From the NCBI GenBank assembly GCA_021811085.1, contig JAJZPQ010000019.1, positions 1-59,117 of the forward strand: a DNA stretch of 59,117 bases, read 5' to 3'. This document shows positions 51,949 through 59,117 of the stretch, piece after piece. Numbering within the stretch: the stretch's first letter is position 1; every line of letters begins with the position of its first letter. Origin of the DNA: Pseudomonadota bacterium. Lineage in GTDB: Bacteria; Pseudomonadota; Gammaproteobacteria; Burkholderiales; SG8-39. The position numbers and the translations under genes were made by a program. The notes below the pieces were generated by a model. It worked only from the letters and a program-made list of their open reading frames with translations, was not told where the DNA came from and ran no database searches.

Positions 51949-53681
51949 AGGGCCTGCTGCGTACGCTCAAGCGCCGGTCCGCGTCCAGAACCGACGCGCA
52001 CGGCGCCGGCGCCGCCGCGCAGCTGGAACAGGCGCAGGAATGCTATGCGCGCGGCGACAAGAGCGCGGCCGCCGCCCTGTGCCGCGCCGCGCTGGCGCTC
52101 GATTCGCGTGAGGTGCAGGCCTGGTCGCTGCTTGCGCGCATGGCGCTGGACGATAAACAACTGCAACAGGCGCTGGACTGCTATGCGCACATTCTCGCCT
52201 TGCAGCCGGACGAGCCCGACTACCTGGTCGACGCGGGCGAAATCAACCGCCGCGCCGGACATATGGCGCGCGCGCTGGAATTGAGCGAACGCGCACTGCA
52301 GCTGCGGCCGCGCGACGCGCGCGCGTGGCAGGTGCGGGGCAGCGCCCTGGAGGAATTGGACCGGCTGGACGAGGCCTTGGATTGCCTGCGCCACGAGCTC
52401 GAACTCAAGCCGGGCAATATCGACGCCCATTCCAATCTGTTGTTTCTATTGAGCCGCGCCGACCTGCTGCCGCCGCAGGAGGTCGCCGCCGAATGTCGCC
52501 GTTGGGGCGAGCTGTATGCGGATCCCCTGACCGCCGCGGCGCCGCCGCATGCGAATTCGCCCGAGCCGGAGCGGCCGCTGCGCATCGGTTATGTGTCGGC
52601 CGATTTCCGCCGCCATGCGCTGGCCTATTTCGTCGAGCCGTTTCTCGCGCATCACGACCGCCGCGCCGTGCGCAGCTACTGCTACTCCAATTGCAAGCGG
52701 CCGGACGAGGTCACGGCGCAGCTGCGCGGCCTCGCCGATGAGTGGTGCGACATCGCCGCGCGCTCCGACGCCGAAGCGGCGCAGCGCATCCGCGCCGACG
52801 GCATCGACATACTCGTCGATCTCGCCGGGCATACCGCGGGGAACCGGCTGCTGCTGTTCGCGCGCAAACCGGCCCCGGTGCAAATCACTTGGCTCGGGTA
52901 TTGGGGCAGCACCGGCATGGCCGGGATGGACTACAGGATCAGCGACAGCTACGCCGATCCGGAGCGCGAATCCGGCCAGGGCTACCGGGAATCGCTGTTG
53001 CGTTTGCCGCACAGCAAGTGGTGCTATCTGCCGCCGACTGCGATGCCCGCCTGCAACGAATTGCCCGCGCAAAGCCGGGGCTATGTCACGTTCGGCTCGT
53101 TTTCCAGCTATCCGCGCGTGAGCAACCAGAGCATGAGAGCCTGGGCGCTTCTGCTGCGTCGATTGCCTGATGCCCGTTTGCGCATCGTCGGCGCCCCCAG
53201 CGGCGAGAGCCTGGACCGGATGCTTGAAATTTTCGATGCGGCCGGCGTGTACGCCGATCGCCTCGATCTGGTCGCGCGCCTGCCTTGGGACGCGTACCTG
53301 CGGCAATACCTCGAGGTCGATATCGCGCTGGATCCGTTCCCGATGAACGGCGGCACCACCACTTGCGAGGCGCTGTGGATGGGCGTGCCCGTGCTCAGCC
53401 GCTGCGGCGCAGGCGGCGTCTCGCGTTCCGGCCTGAGTCTGCTCGCCAATGCCGGGCTGGCACAGTTGGTCGCGGACTCCTGGGAGGCCTATGTCGATAT
53501 CGGCGCGCAGTTGGCGGCAGATCTGCCCGCGCTCGCGCGCTTGCGCGCGACCCTGCGCGAACGCCTGCGTGCTTCGCCGCTGTTGGACGCGGCAGGCTTC
53601 ACGCGCGACCTGGAAGCCTTGTATCGCGCGGCCTGGCGCAAGTGGTGCGCCGGCTCCGTGGCACGCAGCGGATTATGCTGA
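51942..53681 (+). CDS. TPR/OGT-like glycosyltransferase 3 (active-site Lys replaced by Arg)
   Basis: 579 residues from a GTG (VLKGLLRTLKRR) that overlaps the previous stop by seven bases; the open frame upstream of it is noncoding. TPR units span about 25-165 and the GT41-like region begins IGYVSADFRRHALAYF. The His is present, but the segment equivalent to FNxxxK is GSFSSYPRVSNQSMRAW, so the conserved Lys is Arg392. The phosphate loop MNGGTTTCEALWMGVPVL is intact. The change may alter donor use or lower activity. Overlaps paralogue 4 by seven bases. Confidence 0.86.
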   Translation: MLKGLLRTLKRRSASRTDAHGAGAAAQLEQAQECYARGDKSAAAALCRAALALDSREVQAWSLLARMALDDKQLQQALDCYAHILALQPDEPDYLVDAGEINRRAGHMARALELSERALQLRPRDARAWQVRGSALEELDRLDEALDCLRHELELKPGNIDAHSNLLFLLSRADLLPPQEVAAECRRWGELYADPLTAAAPPHANSPEPERPLRIGYVSADFRRHALAYFVEPFLAHHDRRAVRSYCYSNCKRPDEVTAQLRGLADEWCDIAARSDAEAAQRIRADGIDILVDLAGHTAGNRLLLFARKPAPVQITWLGYWGSTGMAGMDYRISDSYADPERESGQGYRESLLRLPHSKWCYLPPTAMPACNELPAQSRGYVTFGSFSSYPRVSNQSMRAWALLLRRLPDARLRIVGAPSGESLDRMLEIFDAAGVYADRLDLVARLPWDAYLRQYLEVDIALDPFPMNGGTTTCEALWMGVPVLSRCGAGGVSRSGLSLLANAGLAQLVADSWEAYVDIGAQLAADLPALARLRATLRERLRASPLLDAAGFTRDLEALYRAAWRKWCAGSVARSGLC

Positions 53682-55405
53682 AAGGCCTGTTCGCAGGCTT
53701 GCTGCGCCGGAATCCGGCGCGCGCAGGCGGCGACGAGCCGGCGGCCGAGCTCGAGCAGGCAGTCAGGCTGTTGCAGCTGCACGACGATGCGGGTGCGGCG
53801 CGCGTGTGCGAGCAGTTGCTGCAGCGCGATCCGCGCCTGGTCAAGGCGTGGGAGCTGGCGGGCGTCGCCGCGCTCAACCTCGGCGTGTACCCGCTCGCCT
53901 GCGAACGCTTCGAGCGCGTGCTCGCGCTCGCGGGCGAAGACGCGCAGGCACTGGCCAACGCGGCCGAGGCGAATCGCCGCGCCGACCGTTGCGAGCGCGC
54001 GCTCGAGCTCATAGCGCGCGCGCTCGCGCTGAAGCCGGATTTCGCGCCTTTCCTGCATATTCGCGTGCTCGCGCTGGAAGATTGCTGGCGCGCCGAGGAG
54101 GCGCTCGCCGCCTGCCGCGAAGCGCTTGCGCTGCATCCGGATTTCGCCCGGTTGCACACTAGCTATTTCACTCTGCTCAATCGGGCTGGCGCCGATCCCC
54201 GTGTGATTTTCGAGGCGCATTGCCGCTGGGCGGAGCGTTTCGCCGCGCCCAGCGGCGGCGTGCCGGCGCACGGTAACGCGCCGCAGCCTGAGCGTCGCTT
54301 GCGCGTCGGCTATGTCTCGGCCGATTTCCGCCGTCACGCGATGAGCGATTTTTTCCTGACCCTGCTCGAGCATCACGATCCGGCGCGTGTCGAGGCGTAT
54401 TGCTATACGAATACATCGGTAATCGATCAATTTACGCGGCGCTGCGAAGAACTCGCGCCGCATTGGCGCGATATCGTTTCCTTGTCCGATGCGGCTGCTG
54501 CGGCGGCGATTCGCCGCGACGACATCGACATTCTGATCGATCTCTCCGGGCACACGTCCGGCAACCGCTTGGGCCTGTTTGCGCTTAAGCCGGCGCCGGT
54601 GCAGGTGACCTATCTTGGCTATCCAGGCACAACCGGTCTTGCGCAGATGGACTACCGGATCACCGATGCGCTCGCCGATCCGCCTGGCCGGAGCGACGCA
54701 TATTACCGTGAGCGGTTGTTGCGCCTCCCACACAGTCTTTGGTGTTTCGCGCCGCCGCTAAGGATGCCTGAAATCGGGCCCCTACCGGCGCTCGCGGCGG
54801 GGCATATCACCTTCGGCTCGCTCAACTCGGCGTTCAAGCTCACGCCGCGGCAGGTCGCCCTGTGGTCGCGGCTGCTGCTCGCGCAGCCAGAATCGAAATT
54901 GGTGCTTGCCGGCGTTCCGGTGGGGGCCGCGCGCGCGGGGATCTCGCGCGAGTTTGAATTGAATGGCGTAGCTCCGACCAGACTGGAATTCCTCGGCTTC
55001 CTGCCCTGGGATGAATTCTGGGCCCTGCACCATCGCATCGATATCGCCCTCGATTCATTTCCTTCAAACGGGGGCGCCACTACTTGCGAGACGCTGTGGA
55101 TGGGCGTTCCCGTGGTCAACCTCGCAGGTGAGACATTCCTGTCGCGTGCCGGCCTGAGCATATTGACCACTGCGGGGTTGGCGGGGCTGGTTGCGCACAG
55201 CGAGGAGGAGTACATGCGCATTGCACTAGATCTGGCGCATGATCTTGCGCAATTGGCGCAACTGCGCTCGAGCATGCGTGAGCGCATGCTCGGCTCGCCG
55301 CTGTGCGCTGCGGCTGCGTTCACGCGCGGTCTCGAGGACTGCTACCGCAAGGCGTGGTCCGAGTGGTGCGCGCGTCAAGCTGTGGCGCAGGGCGGCGCAT
55401 GTTGA
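53675..55405 (+). CDS. TPR/OGT-like glycosyltransferase 4
   Basis: 576 residues: MLKGLFAGLLRR start, TPR-like helices (about 25-170), GT41-like region from VGYVSADFRRHAMSDF, His and Lys (GSLNSAFKLTPRQVALW) present, loop SNGGATTCETLWMGVPVV intact. The ATG overlaps the previous stop (ATGCTGA). Its stop in turn overlaps, by seven bases, the ATG of a remnant paralogue at 55399. Confidence 0.87.
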   Translation: MLKGLFAGLLRRNPARAGGDEPAAELEQAVRLLQLHDDAGAARVCEQLLQRDPRLVKAWELAGVAALNLGVYPLACERFERVLALAGEDAQALANAAEANRRADRCERALELIARALALKPDFAPFLHIRVLALEDCWRAEEALAACREALALHPDFARLHTSYFTLLNRAGADPRVIFEAHCRWAERFAAPSGGVPAHGNAPQPERRLRVGYVSADFRRHAMSDFFLTLLEHHDPARVEAYCYTNTSVIDQFTRRCEELAPHWRDIVSLSDAAAAAAIRRDDIDILIDLSGHTSGNRLGLFALKPAPVQVTYLGYPGTTGLAQMDYRITDALADPPGRSDAYYRERLLRLPHSLWCFAPPLRMPEIGPLPALAAGHITFGSLNSAFKLTPRQVALWSRLLLAQPESKLVLAGVPVGAARAGISREFELNGVAPTRLEFLGFLPWDEFWALHHRIDIALDSFPSNGGATTCETLWMGVPVVNLAGETFLSRAGLSILTTAGLAGLVAHSEEEYMRIALDLAHDLAQLAQLRSSMRERMLGSPLCAAAAFTRGLEDCYRKAWSEWCARQAVAQGGAC

Positions 55406-55506
55406 AGAACTCGGTGCCGGCGCTGCTGCGCAGCGCCCGAGGCGCATTAGCATCAGATCTGGCGCCAGTGGTGCAGCGAGCGGGGCCATGCTTAAGCGCT
55501 TGCTAA
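55399..55506 (+). pseudogene. Remnant N-terminus of a lost OGT-like paralogue
   Basis: An ATG overlapping the preceding stop by seven bases (ATGTTGA, the same arrangement as at the other junctions) opens a 35-codon frame beginning MLKNSVPALLRSARG. This copies the MLK-x-L-x-x-LL-R opening of the array genes. It ends within the start of paralogue 5 and has no TPR or catalytic part. Best read as a stub left after deletion of one array member; a short functional leader peptide is possible but less likely. Confidence 0.5.
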
Positions 55507-57200
55507 GCCAGCTGCTGCGCCGGCCGCGCGCACCACAGGCCGAACTCGTCGCACGCGCGCAAGCCGAACGCGCGCGCGGCGATGCCGCGGCTGCGCTCGC
55601 CACGCTGCAGGCCGTGCTCGAACACGATCGTGGGGACGCCGCTGCGCTGGCCGAGCTTGGGCTCGCCTATCGCGCGCTGGGCCGCAGCGCCGCAGCGCGC
55701 GCGGCGTTCGAGCGCGCCGCGGCCGAAGACCCGGCGGCGCCGCTGCCGCTGCTCTACCTCGGCAATCTCGCGCACGAGGCGGGGCGGCTGGATGATGCGC
55801 TCGCCGCCTACCGCGCGGGGCTCGCACTCGATGCGCGCAATGCCGCGCTGCATTACAACCTCGCGCTGACGCTGTTGGCCTGCGGCGAGGCGGCTGCGGC
55901 GGTGGAAGCGTTCCGTGCCTGCCTCGCCGCGGCGCCCGATTACGCCGATGCGCGCGAGAGCCTGCTGTTCGCGCTCACCCTGTCCGAGCGCGCCGGCGCC
56001 GACGAGACGAGCGCGGCGCATTTCGAATGGGGCCGGCGTGTCGCCGATCCGTTGTGGCGCGAGCGCGCCTACGCCCATGCGCCCGAGCCGGAGCGTCCCT
56101 TGCGCATAGGCTACGTGTCGGCCGATTTCTTCGGCCACGCGGCATCGGATTTCATCCATTCTTTCCTGCCGCAGCACGAGCGCGGGCGCTATGAGATCAC
56201 CTGCTATGCCAATGCGGCCATACCCGAGGCGAGCCGAGGGCTGTACGGCCATGCCTGGCGCGACATCAGTGCGCTCGACGACGCGCAGGCGGCCAACCTG
56301 ATCGAACGCAATGCGATCGACATCCTGGTGGATCTGTCCGGCCACACGCGCGGCAACCGCTTGCTCGTATTCGCGCGCAAGCCGGCGCCGCTGCAGCTGA
56401 CTTTCCTCGGCTATCCGAATACCACCGGCATGCGCGCCATGGATTACCGCCTGAGCGACGCCTATGGCGATCCGCCCGGCGCGAGCGAGGGGCATTATTG
56501 CGAGCGCCTGCTGCACATGCCGCACGGCCTCTGGTGCTATCGCCCGCCCGCGGATGCGCCGGCCGCAGCGCTCGAGTTGCCTGCCTTGCGCAAGGGTTAT
56601 GTGACTTTCGCTTCGATGAACAATGTCGCCAAACTCAATGCGGACCTGATCGAACTCTGGGCCGAGTTGCTGCGGCGCGTGCCGGGCGCGCATCTGCTGC
56701 TTGCGACCATTCCCGCGGGGCGCACGCGCGAACAGCTGTCGCGCCGGTTTGCCGCGCAAGGCATAGCCGCCGGGCGCATCGAATTCTGCGAGCGCCTGCC
56801 CAAGAGCGAATTCCGCGCCTTGCACAGCGAAATCGACATCGCGCTGGATGCCTATCCCTGCAACGGCGGCGCGACCACTTGCGAAACGCTGTGGCTGGGC
56901 GTGCCGGTGGTGAGCCTCGCCGGCGCGGACTTTCGCGCGCGCGCGGGCCTGTCCCTGCTCAGTGCAGTCGGCCTGCCGCATCTGGTCGCGCGCGACGCCG
57001 CCAGGTATGTTGCGATCGCCGCCGATCTCGCGGGCGATGCGCCGCGGCTGCAGCGCCTGCGCTCCGGCTTGCGCGATACGCTGCGCCGTTCCTCCCTGTG
57101 CGATGCGGCGGCCTATACGCAGGCGCTCGAACAGAACTACCGCGACATCTGGCGTGAATGGTGTGCCCAGGCGGCGCAGCGTGCGCTCACCCGCCCATGA
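55488..57200 (+). CDS. TPR/OGT-like glycosyltransferase 5
   Basis: 570 residues from the ATG at 55488 (MLKRLLSQLLRRP). TPR units about 20-160; GT41-like region from IGYVSADFFGHAASDF. His and Lys (ASMNNVAKLNADLIELW) present, loop CNGGATTCETLWLGVPVV intact. An open frame reaches back to 55239 inside paralogue 4 but only the part from 55488 is family-like. Its stop overlaps the next ATG by three bases (ATGA). Confidence 0.87.
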   Translation: MLKRLLSQLLRRPRAPQAELVARAQAERARGDAAAALATLQAVLEHDRGDAAALAELGLAYRALGRSAAARAAFERAAAEDPAAPLPLLYLGNLAHEAGRLDDALAAYRAGLALDARNAALHYNLALTLLACGEAAAAVEAFRACLAAAPDYADARESLLFALTLSERAGADETSAAHFEWGRRVADPLWRERAYAHAPEPERPLRIGYVSADFFGHAASDFIHSFLPQHERGRYEITCYANAAIPEASRGLYGHAWRDISALDDAQAANLIERNAIDILVDLSGHTRGNRLLVFARKPAPLQLTFLGYPNTTGMRAMDYRLSDAYGDPPGASEGHYCERLLHMPHGLWCYRPPADAPAAALELPALRKGYVTFASMNNVAKLNADLIELWAELLRRVPGAHLLLATIPAGRTREQLSRRFAAQGIAAGRIEFCERLPKSEFRALHSEIDIALDAYPCNGGATTCETLWLGVPVVSLAGADFRARAGLSLLSAVGLPHLVARDAARYVAIAADLAGDAPRLQRLRSGLRDTLRRSSLCDAAAYTQALEQNYRDIWREWCAQAAQRALTRP

Positions 57201-59080
57201 TCGAACAGGCTCTGGCGCTGATCCAATCCGGACAGACGGCTGAAGCCGAGCAATTGCTGCGCCGCCAGTTGCACAGTTCGCCCGAGGACGTCGATGCTCT
57301 GCATTACCTCGGCCTGCTGTGCCATCAGAGCGGCCGCGGCCAGGAGGCGCGCGCGCTGCTGGCGCAGGCGGTGGAGCGCGCGCCGGATAGCGCATTTCTG
57401 CGTTCCAATTACGCCGAAGTGCTGCGCGCGCAGGGCGAACTCGACGCGGCCGAGCTGCACGCGCGCGCGGCAGTGCGCCTCGATCCGGCGCAGCCGAATT
57501 TCCTATTCAATCTGGCCACAGTGCTGCAGGCGCGCGGCCTTCTGGCCGAAGCGCTGACCGCCGGCGAGCAGGCGCTGGCCCTCAATCCGGACTGGGTGGA
57601 GGCGCTCGCGCTCAATGCGGGTCTTTGCTTCGCGCTCGAACGCCTGGATCAGGCGGTCGAATTCAGCCGGCGCGCCTGCGCGCTGCGCCCCGACGATCCG
57701 GCGCTGCTGATCGCGCTGATGCGCCAGCGCGCCTGGGCCTGCGATTGGCGCGGGCGCGCAGCCGATGTGGCTAAACTGCGGACCGCGCTCGAGCGCTGGG
57801 CGGCTGCGCCGCAGGACCCGGCATTCGCCGCGGTGAATCCCTTTGTCGCTTTCGAATACCCGCTGCCGGCGGAACTGCGCCGGGCGGTCACGCAAGCCTA
57901 TTGCACGCGCGTGCTGCGCGCGGCGGGCCCGGCGCTTGCGCCGCGGCGCGCGCAGCCGCGCGCACGCCTGCGCCTGGGCTATGTGTCGGCGGATTTCCAC
58001 GGCCACCCGACCATGCACCTGATGCGCAGTTTCTTCCGCCTGCACGATCGCAGCCGCTTCGAGGTGTATGCATATTCGATCGGCGCGGACGACGCGAGCG
58101 CGTATCGCAAGGCGGCTGCCGCGTCGGTCGATCGCTTCATCGATATCCGCACCGAGGGCGCGCGCGCGAGCGCGGAGCGCATACGCGGCGACGGTATCGA
58201 CATCCTGATCGACCTCAAAGGCTTTACGCATGAGGCCCGCCCCGAAATCTTCGCGCTGCGGCCGGCGCCGCTGCAGGTTGCCTGGCTGGGCTATCCGGCT
58301 TCGACCGGGCGCGGCCTTAGCGACTACGCCATCGTCGACGCCATCGTCGCCCCGCCCGAGCGCGCCGCCGACTACGGCGAGCAGCTGGTGTGGATGCCGC
58401 ACAGCTACCAGGTGAACGACTACCTGCAGCCGATCGCGAGTGAGCTTCCTGCGCGCGCGGCCTTGGGCCTGCCCGAACGCGGCTTCGTCTACGCCTGCTT
58501 CAACCAGGTGTACAAGATCGAGCCCGAGGTATTCGAGGCATGGATGCGCATTCTCGCGCGCGTGCCCGGCAGCGTGCTGTGGCTGTATGCCAGCCGGTCG
58601 GTGGCGCGCGAGCATCTCGCGCGCGCAGCCGTTGAGCTCGGCGTGGATCCGGCGCGGCTGGTGTTCGGCGAGACCCTGGCGAAGCCGCAGCATCTCGCGC
58701 GCCTCACCCAGGCGGACCTGTTCCTCGATACCTTCAGCATCAACGCCCACACCAGCGCGTCCGACGCGCTATGGGCGGGGCTGCCGGTGCTCACCCGTGC
58801 GGGCGAGGCGTTCGCGGCGCGCGTGGGCGCGAGCCTGGTCGCGGCAGCGGGTCTGCCGCAGCTCGCTTGCCGCAGCCTGGCCGATTACGAGCATACCGCG
58901 GTGCGGCTGGCGCAAGAGCCGCAGGAGCTGCGCCACCTGCGCCAAACGCTCGCCGCGCGCGAACGTCTGCCGCTGTTCGATACGCCGCGCTTCGTGCGCG
59001 AGCTCGAGAGTGCGTTCGACGCGATGTGGCGGCGCTGGCTTGCCGGTCAGCCGCCGGAGTCTTTTGCGGTCGGCGAGTAG
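57197..59080 (+). CDS. TPR/OGT-like glycosyltransferase 6 (closest to canonical O-GlcNAc transferase)
   Basis: 627 residues. It lacks the amphipathic MLK opening of its neighbours and starts directly with TPR helices (MIEQALALIQSGQTAEAEQL), about five units to residue 190. The catalytic region reads LGYVSADFHGHPTMHLMRSF, CFNQVYKIEPEVFEAWMRIL and INAHTSASDALWAGLPVLT. This is nearer to classical bacterial/animal OGT (HPT after the catalytic His, YKI at the Lys) than the other five. It may use a different donor or acceptor. Last complete gene of the window; a run of ten G follows the stop at 59081. Confidence 0.89.
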   Translation: MIEQALALIQSGQTAEAEQLLRRQLHSSPEDVDALHYLGLLCHQSGRGQEARALLAQAVERAPDSAFLRSNYAEVLRAQGELDAAELHARAAVRLDPAQPNFLFNLATVLQARGLLAEALTAGEQALALNPDWVEALALNAGLCFALERLDQAVEFSRRACALRPDDPALLIALMRQRAWACDWRGRAADVAKLRTALERWAAAPQDPAFAAVNPFVAFEYPLPAELRRAVTQAYCTRVLRAAGPALAPRRAQPRARLRLGYVSADFHGHPTMHLMRSFFRLHDRSRFEVYAYSIGADDASAYRKAAAASVDRFIDIRTEGARASAERIRGDGIDILIDLKGFTHEARPEIFALRPAPLQVAWLGYPASTGRGLSDYAIVDAIVAPPERAADYGEQLVWMPHSYQVNDYLQPIASELPARAALGLPERGFVYACFNQVYKIEPEVFEAWMRILARVPGSVLWLYASRSVAREHLARAAVELGVDPARLVFGETLAKPQHLARLTQADLFLDTFSINAHTSASDALWAGLPVLTRAGEAFAARVGASLVAAAGLPQLACRSLADYEHTAVRLAQEPQELRHLRQTLAARERLPLFDTPRFVRELESAFDAMWRRWLAGQPPESFAVGE

Positions 59081-59117
59081 CGGGGGGGGGGCGGCCTGGC
59101 CCAGCGCCGCCGTGTGC

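Noticed and set aside
59081-59090. Run of ten G after the last gene
   Set aside because: Probably a simple homopolymer or sequencing slippage; no phase-variable gene starts there inside the window.

Overview
The window reads as chromosomal DNA from a GC-rich betaproteobacterium. The supporting signs are the glnE, yhdP, nitrilase and tldD gene order, the dense coding, the sigma-54-driven PilA genes and the SucCD and GlpK sequences; this is my recollection of gene order, not a database result. No rRNA, tRNA, CRISPR array, integrase or transposase was seen. The left edge cuts the gene for oxalyl-CoA decarboxylase.

Layout. (1) 0-15 kb: 5' part of oxc, then glnE, yhdP and a nitrilase-fold amidase, an interposed accessory patch (unknown membrane-anchored protein, exported methyltransferase-like protein, SRPBCC protein, yefM-yoeB toxin-antitoxin pair next to an attC-like palindrome), tldD and glpK. 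(2) 15-32 kb: an oxalate and one-carbon region with sucCD, a two-subunit NAD-type formate dehydrogenase, formate-tetrahydrofolate ligase, a TerC protein, two oxalate:formate antiporter-like MFS genes, a Crp/Fnr regulator, formyl-CoA transferase (frc) and a stand-alone formyl-THF hydrolase-like gene. (3) 32-42.5 kb: a signalling cluster with PP2C phosphatase, FHA protein, CHASE2 adenylate cyclase, metallo-beta-lactamase-fold cyclic nucleotide phosphodiesterase, a cyclic-nucleotide-binding/rhodanese fusion, a GAF-containing PilB-like ATPase and a GAF/HD-GYP protein. (4) 42.5-59 kb: two other glycosyltransferases, three tandem nearly identical type IV pilins each with its own sigma-54 promoter and terminator, a broken acyltransferase, and six tandem TPR plus O-GlcNAc-transferase-like (SPINDLY/OGT) genes with a remnant of a seventh.

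How the genes fit together. Oxalate would enter by OxlT-like exchange for formate, be activated by Frc, decarboxylated by Oxc, and the formate oxidised to CO2 with NADH or loaded on tetrahydrofolate. The strongest new signal is a 14-bp palindrome, TTGAC-N4-GTCAA or its one-base variant TTGAC-N4-ATCAA, found before oxc, sucC, fhs, oxlT-1, oxlT-2 and frc. In five of the six it lies 22-24 bp before a plausible -10 box, the class II activator geometry. The Crp/Fnr protein encoded in the middle of the set keeps the FNR-type E-x-x-S-R recognition helix but has no cysteine, so it is the obvious candidate regulator. The second strong signal is the pairing of Ser/Thr-rich pilin copies with an array of OGT-like enzymes, suggesting pilus (or other surface protein) O-glycosylation. 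Two families of dispersed intergenic repeats with covarying hairpin stems are also present.
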